Source: CBDBLK01 sp965215445
GTDB taxonomy: Bacteria; Bdellovibrionota; Bacteriovoracia; Bacteriovoracales; Bacteriovoracaceae
Assembly (NCBI GenBank): GCA_965215445.1
Contig: CBDCDT010000002.1
Span: 2,232,001 to 2,296,000 of the forward strand
Direction: 5' to 3'
DNA length: 64,000 nt
Positions 58,476 to 64,000 of the stretch are shown one piece after another. Within the stretch, counting starts at the first letter, position 1. The number at the start of each line of letters is the position of its first letter. The position numbers and the translations under genes are program-made. The notes below the pieces were generated by a model, which was not told the origin of the DNA, made no database searches, and saw only the letters and a program-made list of their open reading frames with translations.

Positions 58476-59131
58476 ATATTGTAGCGCCCAGCCTTTTGTC
58501 CTGCGATTTTTTAAACCTCCAGGCCGAACTGCGCGCGCTGGAGGGAGAGGAAAATTTGTGGTTGCACCTCGACGTGATGGACGGGCACTTCGTCCCCAAC
58601 CTGACCTTTGGGCCACCCTTGATTAAATCCATCGCCAGCGCAACTTCTCACCCCCTCGACGTCCACGTCATGGTCACCAACCCGCGCTTTCACATCGAGG
58701 CGTGTGCGGGCATCAAAATTCACAACTTCACCTTCCACTACGAGGCCTGTCCCGGTGGAGAGGCCGAAATTCTCGAACTGGCACGCCTGGGCCACCAGCA
58801 CTTTCCAAGTCTGGGCCTTTCCCTGCGCCCGGGCACTCCGCTTTCGCGTTTGAGTGATGCCATCTTAAAAGAAATCGACGTACTTTTGATTATGTCGGTG
58901 GAACCGGGTTTTGGCGGCCAAAGTTTTATCGAGGGCACCTGGGACAAACTCAAACAGGCGGCGCACTTGCGAAGACAAAAAGGTTATTCCTTTGCCATTC
59001 AAATTGACGGCGGAGTCAACGACCAAAACGCGCGCGCCCTAAGGGCCAATGGCGCCGACAACTTGGTGGCGGGCAACTTTATTTTCAAGGCCCGGCCCGA
59101 ACACTACGGGGAGCGCATCCGCGCTTTATAG
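58472..59131 (+). CDS. rpe: Ribulose-phosphate 3-epimerase
   Basis: A 219-residue TIM-barrel enzyme linking ribulose-5-phosphate and xylulose-5-phosphate. Motifs: APSLLSCDFLNL, HLDVMDGHFVPNLTFGPP (metal ligands H, D, H), HPLDVHVMV, LIMSVEPGFGGQSF and IQIDGGVNDQNA with catalytic aspartate. Length is normal. Last gene of def-fmt-rpe. Confidence 0.96.
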   Translation: MNIVAPSLLSCDFLNLQAELRALEGEENLWLHLDVMDGHFVPNLTFGPPLIKSIASATSHPLDVHVMVTNPRFHIEACAGIKIHNFTFHYEACPGGEAEILELARLGHQHFPSLGLSLRPGTPLSRLSDAILKEIDVLLIMSVEPGFGGQSFIEGTWDKLKQAAHLRRQKGYSFAIQIDGGVNDQNARALRANGADNLVAGNFIFKARPEHYGERIRAL

Positions 59132-59150
59132 CGCATAACTCCGATTTTGC

Positions 59151-59182
59151 TCAAAAATGAAAAATCGAGAAAAAAGCGTTGA
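59151..59182 (+). repeat. Upstream element shared with the first PD-(D/E)XK gene, copy 2
   Basis: 28 of 32 bases match 29981-30012, and the distance to the ATG (81 bp) matches that in copy 1 (80 bp). The sequence between the element and the start codon is only weakly alike, so the shared block itself appears conserved. Confidence 0.75.
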
Positions 59183-59263
59183 TGGGGGTTTGAAACCCTC
59201 CCTAATATGCCTTTGCCGGCATTTGACAGTCCGTGCTACAATAACAAACCGAGGAGAATTTTT

Positions 59264-59869
59264 ATGGCCAGTGAAAAAACCAGAGACATTGAAGAAATTT
59301 TGCGTGAAATCGCAGAGGGGCATCGCCAACTTCAAGAATCCCATCACAAAACGGAAGAAGGGTTCCTCAAACTCCAAGAGTCTCAACTTAAAACAGAAGA
59401 GGCCCAGCGCAAAACAGAAGAGGCCATACGCAAAACCGACGGCAACTTCAACAATAAGTGGGGCAGTTTTATGCAAAGTCTGGTGAAGGGTGACTTTGAC
59501 AAACTTTTGCGCTCCCGTGGAATCAATGTCCAACAAACTTCCAAGGGCGTTGAAGTCAAAAGAAGTGATGGGAGCATTAAGTGGGAGTTTGACCTCATTG
59601 CCATCAACGGACGGGAAGTTGTGCTCGCCGAGGTCAAAACCACATTGAGTTCCCACGATGTCGATGCTTTTCTGGTCAAGTTGGCCGACTATAAAAAATG
59701 TGTTGAATCCCACAGGGACAAACTTCTCTACGGAGCAGTTGCCTATTTGGACGAAGCAGGTGCTGCCAAATACGCCCAGAAAAGCGGGTTATTTACTATT
59801 GCGGCGGTGGGGGCCACTGAAGTAGCCACCATGACCAACCCCGAAGGGTTTGTGCCCAAGGCCTTTTAA
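59264..59869 (+). CDS. Coiled-coil PD-(D/E)XK nuclease-like protein, second paralogue
   Basis: A 201-residue protein similar in plan to that at 30093: an N-terminal coiled coil with HKTEEGFLKLQESQLKTEEA heptads (about 25-65), then GNFNNKWGSFMQSLVKGDFDKL and a PD-(D/E)XK core WEFDLIAINGREVVLAEVKTTL. The coiled coil is shorter and less repetitive than in the first copy. GAGGAGAATTTTT precedes the ATG. It is followed by an intrinsic terminator. Function unknown. Confidence 0.85.
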   Translation: MASEKTRDIEEILREIAEGHRQLQESHHKTEEGFLKLQESQLKTEEAQRKTEEAIRKTDGNFNNKWGSFMQSLVKGDFDKLLRSRGINVQQTSKGVEVKRSDGSIKWEFDLIAINGREVVLAEVKTTLSSHDVDAFLVKLADYKKCVESHRDKLLYGAVAYLDEAGAAKYAQKSGLFTIAAVGATEVATMTNPEGFVPKAF

Positions 59870-59896
59870 ACTGCAATACTTTTTACGGAGAAATAA

Positions 59897-59936
59897 AAAA
59901 CCCCAGGTTTTTGGCCCGGGGTTTTGGATTTTTTAG
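59897..59936 (+). terminator. Rho-independent terminator
   Basis: AAAACCCC-A-GG (59897-59907) pairs with CC-C-GGGGTTTT (about 59914-59925), followed by GGATTTTTT. The stem reads well in both directions, and the upstream A run would serve as a T run on the minus strand, so it can also end the ankyrin gene. Confidence 0.85.
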
Positions 59937-59951
59937 GAAACTATTTGAGTA

Positions 59952-60692
59952 TTATCGGGTGGCACCGGCATCGCGAAGAATTTGAGCAACTTCGGTATGG
60001 CCTCCAATCGCGGCACTTGTAAGTGCGGTCACACCATCTCTATCGCGAGCGTTGGGATCGACACCTGCATCGAGAAGCATTTGCACAACTTCTGTATGGC
60101 CTCCAATCGCTGCACTTGCAAGCGCGGTCAAACCGTCATCGGTGCGAGCGTTGGGATCGCTACCTGCGTCGAGAAGCATTTTGACAACTTCTGGGCCTTT
60201 AGACGCTGCATAGAAAAGTGCGGTAAAACCACCCTGCCTGCGAATATTGGGGTCGCTGCCTGCGTCAAGAAGAATTTGTACAACCTCGGCATGGCCTCCA
60301 AGTGCTGCATCTATGAGTGCGGTCACACCATTTCTATCGCGAGCGTTGGGATCGCTACCTGCATCGAGAAGCATTTGAACAATGCTTAGCTCACCATAAG
60401 TCGCTCCCCAAACAAGTGCTGTTTCTCCCTTAGAGTTGCGAGCGTCGGGATCGCTACCTGCATCGAGAAGCAATTGAACCTTGTCGCTTTCGCCCTCTGC
60501 TGCTGCCTTAACGAAATACTCAACCAGTTTAACAGGTTGCAAAGCACTCGATTCTCCGCCTTCAGGTGGACTCAGTGGAACGGGTGGCGCAGAGGTCAAT
60601 CTCTGGCCGTGCAGTGGGATAGGCTGAGCGTGGGACGAATAACCCGCCAGACAGAATAGAGACAGACTCAAAAAACTCAAAAAAGACTTCAT
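59952..60692 (-). CDS. Secreted ankyrin-repeat protein
   Basis: A 246-residue protein with a signal peptide (MKSFLSFLSLSLFCLAGYSS to AHA-Q) and a proline-rich linker (TSAPPVPLSPPEGGES). Six to seven ankyrin repeats follow, each about 33 residues of the form VVQMLLDAGSDPNARDRDGVTALTSAA. The repeats are very alike at DNA level (GCATCGAGAAGCATTTG-type blocks), pointing to recent expansion. GGAGGTTTAAA precedes ATG 60692. Exported ankyrin proteins bind other proteins, some in the host or prey; the target here is unknown. Confidence 0.9.
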   Translation of the reverse strand: MKSFLSFLSLSLFCLAGYSSHAQPIPLHGQRLTSAPPVPLSPPEGGESSALQPVKLVEYFVKAAAEGESDKVQLLLDAGSDPDARNSKGETALVWGATYGELSIVQMLLDAGSDPNARDRNGVTALIDAALGGHAEVVQILLDAGSDPNIRRQGGFTALFYAASKGPEVVKMLLDAGSDPNARTDDGLTALASAAIGGHTEVVQMLLDAGVDPNARDRDGVTALTSAAIGGHTEVAQILRDAGATR

Positions 60693-60849
60693 TTTAAACC
60701 TCCTAAACTTTGGGAAACGGGGATTTGTTTCCACGTCAAGCCCCATTATGCACGAAAGATGACTTTTTACAATATTTTTTTGGGCATCGGGTAACTTTTA
60801 CATGGTTTGGGGTTATTTCCAAGATTCACCAAATAAGCTATTCTGCCCC

Positions 60850-62388
60850 ATGGCCAAAACGACTCTCACCCTCGACGGGAACTCCCTGACTTTAGACGGC
60901 ATTAAAACATTCGCCAGTTCGGAAGGCGCACAGGTTGCGCTCGATCCCGCCAGCGTTGCCGCTGTCAAAAAGGCGCGCGCGTTTGTTTTGGACAAGATCA
61001 AAGCAGGCCGCCCCATCTACGGCATCAACACCGGTTTTGGAGCGCTTTCGGACAAAATCATCAATGAGAGCGACCTGGCCCAATTGCAACTCAACCTGGT
61101 GCGCTCCCACTGCACGGGAGTCGGCCCGCACTTTGACCCGTGCGTGGTGCGCACGCTGATGCTCTTGCGCGCCAACTGTTTGTGCTCGGGACATTCGGGG
61201 GTGTCGCTGGAAGCGGTGGAGAGCATCCTGCACTTGCTCAATTGCGGAATCACTCCGCTCATCCCCTCCCAGGGGTCGGTGGGGGCCTCGGGAGATTTGG
61301 CGCCACTGGCGCACATGGCCCTATGCCTAATCGGCGAGGGGGAAGTCTGGTGGCAGGGGCAGACTGTAAGTGCGCGCACCGCAATTGAAAAAAGCGGTGG
61401 CAAACTCTTAAAGCTCGGCCCCAAAGACGGCCTGGCACTGCTCAACGGAACCGCCGCCATGACTGCGCTCGGAAGTCTGGCAGTGCTCGAAGCGCAAAGT
61501 CTCGCCAAGCTGGCCGACATCTGCGCGGCCTTGACTGTGGAGGGAATCAAGGGCACTTCCCGCGCCTACGCAGAGGCGCTTTCAAAGCTGCGCCCCCACC
61601 CCGGGCAACTGGAATCCAGTTCCAATTTATTGCGCCTGTTGGAAGCTAGCCCCATCGCCCGCTCCCACCGGGATTGCGCGAAAGTGCAAGACCCCTATTC
61701 TCTGCGCTGCGTGCCCCAAGTCCACGGGGCCGCCCGCCAGACCGTGCATCACTGCGCCTCTGTGATTTGCATTGAACTAAACGCCGTCACCGACAATCCC
61801 CTGGTCTTTCCCGAAAGTGGAGAAATCCTTTCGGGGGGCAACTTTCACGGGCAAACCCTGGGCCTTTGCATGGATTACCTGGCGATGGGGGTGAGTGAAC
61901 TGGGAAGTATCAGCGAGCGGCGGATTGAAAAAATGATGAACCCCACGTTTTCGGGACTGCCCGCCTTTTTAACTGAACGGGGGGGCCTTAACTCGGGATT
62001 GATGATTGCTCAGGTAACCGCCGCGGCGCTGGCGAGTGAAAACAAGGGTCTGTGCCATCCCGCCAGCGTGGACAGCATCCCCACCTCCACCGACAAGGAA
62101 GACCACGTTTCCATGGGGGTTGCGGCCGGCCGTAAGTTGCACCAGGTTTTGCACAACACCCGCCACATTTTGGCAATCGAACTGCTGTGTAGTGCTCAAG
62201 CGCTGGAGTTTCAGCGCCCGCTCAAAAGCACCCCCGCCCTGGAGCGCGCCTTTGAGATAATTCGCTCCCACGTTCCCAAACTGGAGGCCGACCGCACTTT
62301 GCACCGGGATATTCAAACTCTGGCGCGCGTGATAAAAGAGGGCGAACTGCTAAGCGCCCTCGAAGCGCAAACGGGAGAACTCAAATGA
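60850..62388 (+). CDS. hutH: Histidine ammonia-lyase
   Basis: A 512-residue enzyme converting histidine to urocanate. The MIO cofactor triad ASG is at 146-148 in GSVGASGDLAPLAH. Other hallmarks: YGINTGFGALSD, NLVRSHCTGVG, LLNGTAAMTALG, QDPYSLRCVPQVHGA and NPTFSGLPAFL. I chose ATG 60850 (MAKTTLTLDG); a frame from 60802 adds 16 atypical residues. No clear ribosome site precedes either. The stop overlaps hutU (ATGA). Confidence 0.97.
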   Translation: MAKTTLTLDGNSLTLDGIKTFASSEGAQVALDPASVAAVKKARAFVLDKIKAGRPIYGINTGFGALSDKIINESDLAQLQLNLVRSHCTGVGPHFDPCVVRTLMLLRANCLCSGHSGVSLEAVESILHLLNCGITPLIPSQGSVGASGDLAPLAHMALCLIGEGEVWWQGQTVSARTAIEKSGGKLLKLGPKDGLALLNGTAAMTALGSLAVLEAQSLAKLADICAALTVEGIKGTSRAYAEALSKLRPHPGQLESSSNLLRLLEASPIARSHRDCAKVQDPYSLRCVPQVHGAARQTVHHCASVICIELNAVTDNPLVFPESGEILSGGNFHGQTLGLCMDYLAMGVSELGSISERRIEKMMNPTFSGLPAFLTERGGLNSGLMIAQVTAAALASENKGLCHPASVDSIPTSTDKEDHVSMGVAAGRKLHQVLHNTRHILAIELLCSAQALEFQRPLKSTPALERAFEIIRSHVPKLEADRTLHRDIQTLARVIKEGELLSALEAQTGELK

Positions 62389-64000
62389 GCTGGAATATTC
62401 CTTTGCCGCCCACTGGTTCGGAGTTGACTTGCAAAGGCTGGCATCAGGAGGCGGCCTTGCGCTGTCTGCTCAACAACCTCCACCCCGAAGTGGCCGAAGA
62501 CCGGGATCAGTTGGTAGTCTACGGCGGGAACGGCCAGGCGGCGCGCGACCACCAGGCCTTGCAGGATATTGTCGAGGCCTTGAGAGAACTCCCCAACGAC
62601 CACACACTTTTGATCCAGTCGGGAAAGGCGGCGGGAATCATCCCCTCCCACCCTCACGGGCCACGGGTTTTGATCGCCAATTCCAACCTGGTTCCGGCGT
62701 GGGCAAGCTGGGAACACTTTCAAGATTTGAAAGCGCGCGGGCTGATTATGTACGGTCAAATGACCGCCGGCTCGTGGATTTATATCGGCAGTCAGGGCAT
62801 TTTGCAGGGGACGTATGAAACCTTTATGGCCGCCGCCGAAAAACACTACGGGGCCGGAAGCGACCTCAGTGGCAAGTTGGTCTTGACCGCCGGTGCGGGG
62901 GGCATGGGCGGTGCTCAACCCCTGGCGGTTAAAATGGCCGGCGGGGTTTGCCTGATGTGCGACGTCTCCCGCGCGCGGATAGAAAAGCGCCTGCAAAGTG
63001 CCTACCTCGACGTCTGCGCCGATAGTGTGGACGAGGCCTTCTCACAGGCCCTCGATGCCCGTCAAAAAGGTCAGGCCAAATCCATCGGCGTGGTGGAAAA
63101 CGCCGTCACTTTTTTCCGACTGGCGCAAGAATTAGGTGTGGCCCCCGATCTGGTCACCGACCAGACTTCGGCCCACGATCCTCTCAACGGTTACGTCCCC
63201 GAAGGTTTGAGTTTGAGCGAGGCCTCTCAATTGCGGGAGAGTTCGCCGGAGTCTTACGTCCAGCGCGCCCACCACAGTATGGGGGAACAGGTAAAAAGTA
63301 TGCTCGCCTTTCAACAAAAAGGCGCTCACGTCTTCGACTACGGCAACAATCTGCGCGAAGGTGCGCGCAAGGGGGGAGTGGAAAACGCCTTTGACTTTCC
63401 CGGTTTTGTGCCGGCCTATATCCGGCCTTTGTTTTGCCGAGGGAGCGGCCCCTTTCGCTGGATCGCCCTTTCGGGAGATGCGCGTGACATTCACACCACC
63501 GATGCCGAACTCAAAAAGCTCTTTCCAAAAAACCGAAAACTCGCCAACTGGTTGGACAAGGCCCACCAGATGGTCACATTTCAAGGCCTTCCCTCGCGCA
63601 TTTGCTGGCTCGCCTACGGAGAGCGCGAAAGGGCGGGACTTTTGTTTAACCGCCTGGTGCGCGAAGGAAAACTCAGCGCTCCGGTGGCGATCGGGCGCGA
63701 TCACCTGGACGGCGGGTCGGTGGCCTCCCCCTACCGCGAAACCGAGGCCATGCGCGATGGAAGTGACGCCATCTCCGACTGGCCACTACTTAACTTAATG
63801 ATTAACACCATGGGCGGCGCCAGTTGGGTGAGTTTTCACCACGGCGGCGGAGTGGGCATGGGTTATTCCCAGCACGCCGGTATGGTGGTCATTGCCGACG
63901 GAACCAAAGAGATGGACGTGCGCCTTTCCCGGGTGCTCAACAGTGACCCCGGCATGGGCATCCTCCGCCACGCCAGCGCCGGTTATCCCGAGGCGATGGA
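62385..64000 (+). CDS. hutU: Urocanate hydratase, cut by the window edge
   Basis: 538 of about 555 codons are visible. Urocanase adds water to urocanate to give imidazolone propionate, using tightly bound NAD. Motifs: YGGNGQAARDHQALQ, GRVLIANSNLV-type segment (GPRVLIANSNLVPAW), YGQMTAGSWIYIGSQGI, TAGAGGMGGAQPLAV (NAD-binding), TDQTSAHDPLNGYVP, and MGGASWVSFHHGGGVGMGYS. It is translationally coupled to hutH. hutI and hutG or hutF would be expected beyond the right edge. Confidence 0.97.
   Translation, partial: MSWNIPLPPTGSELTCKGWHQEAALRCLLNNLHPEVAEDRDQLVVYGGNGQAARDHQALQDIVEALRELPNDHTLLIQSGKAAGIIPSHPHGPRVLIANSNLVPAWASWEHFQDLKARGLIMYGQMTAGSWIYIGSQGILQGTYETFMAAAEKHYGAGSDLSGKLVLTAGAGGMGGAQPLAVKMAGGVCLMCDVSRARIEKRLQSAYLDVCADSVDEAFSQALDARQKGQAKSIGVVENAVTFFRLAQELGVAPDLVTDQTSAHDPLNGYVPEGLSLSEASQLRESSPESYVQRAHHSMGEQVKSMLAFQQKGAHVFDYGNNLREGARKGGVENAFDFPGFVPAYIRPLFCRGSGPFRWIALSGDARDIHTTDAELKKLFPKNRKLANWLDKAHQMVTFQGLPSRICWLAYGERERAGLLFNRLVREGKLSAPVAIGRDHLDGGSVASPYRETEAMRDGSDAISDWPLLNLMINTMGGASWVSFHHGGGVGMGYSQHAGMVVIADGTKEMDVRLSRVLNSDPGMGILRHASAGYPEAM

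Overview
The window reads as a chromosomal segment of a Gram-negative bacterium. It encodes outer-membrane beta-barrel proteins, an LptF/LptG lipopolysaccharide-export permease, GalU, a lipid-linked-sugar glycosyltransferase, lipoproteins, and about a dozen proteins with Sec signal peptides. The mixture of secreted proteins of unknown function, secreted HExxH metalloproteins, kynurenine and histidine catabolism and IcmF would fit a Bdellovibrionota/former-Deltaproteobacteria type of organism. No rRNA or other lineage marker is present, so this placement is inference only.

Layout. (1) 1-9.5 kb: a complete type I-C CRISPR-Cas locus on the minus strand, clearly more AT-rich than its surroundings. 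Read in the direction of transcription the order is cas3, a 45-residue membrane smORF next to degenerate CRISPR repeats, cas5c, cas8c (with an internal ribosome-binding site for cas11c), cas7, a DUF4160/DUF2442 pair, cas4, cas1, cas2, leader, array. The array runs off the left edge. (2) 9.7-15 kb: an Rpn-family nuclease, a CNNM/CorC membrane protein, a 2Fe-2S ferredoxin, a branched-chain/aromatic amino-acid dehydrogenase and a barrel protein. (3) 15.1-16.1 kb: a HigB/HigA-like toxin-antitoxin module whose arrival left a 126-bp direct duplication of the 3' end of the barrel gene. (4) 16-23 kb: two divergent operons for tryptophan breakdown through kynurenine, 3-hydroxyanthranilate and 2-aminomuconate (kynU-nbaG; kynB-nbaE-nbaF-nbaC-nbaD-SDR). 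The missing hydroxylase, kmo, lies at 38.9 kb. (5) 23-33 kb: small secreted proteins, a secreted HExxH protein, a sigma-32-like protein carrying a signal peptide, icmF, a coiled-coil PD-(D/E)XK protein, and a formylglycine-generating-enzyme-like lipoprotein between 32-bp direct repeats. (6) 32.6-43 kb: bioY, an XRE regulator, an NfeD-slipin pair, a ketosynthase-ACP-FAD oxidoreductase group, kmo, a large secreted protein of unknown function, and a DUF4143 ATPase preceded by two large dyads. (7) 44-47 kb: three tandem paralogues of a small secreted family, then a Fic AMPylase. (8) 47-60 kb: housekeeping and envelope genes (priA, galU, lptF/G, GT39, def, fmt, rpe) mixed with more secreted proteins. 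(9) 60.8-64 kb: hutH and hutU, the latter cut by the right edge.

Together the metabolic genes describe growth on amino acids. Branched-chain amino acids would enter through the dehydrogenase and IcmF, tryptophan through the kynurenine/aminomuconate route, and histidine through Hut. The accessory material (CRISPR, toxin-antitoxin, Fic, Rpn, the PD-(D/E)XK coiled-coil pair) is interleaved with it. The most unusual items are the signal-peptide-bearing sigma factor homologue, the five-member secreted paralogue family, the extra genes inside the type I-C cas operon, and the silent-substitution-only duplication that flanks the toxin-antitoxin module. No tRNA or rRNA gene was recognised by eye.
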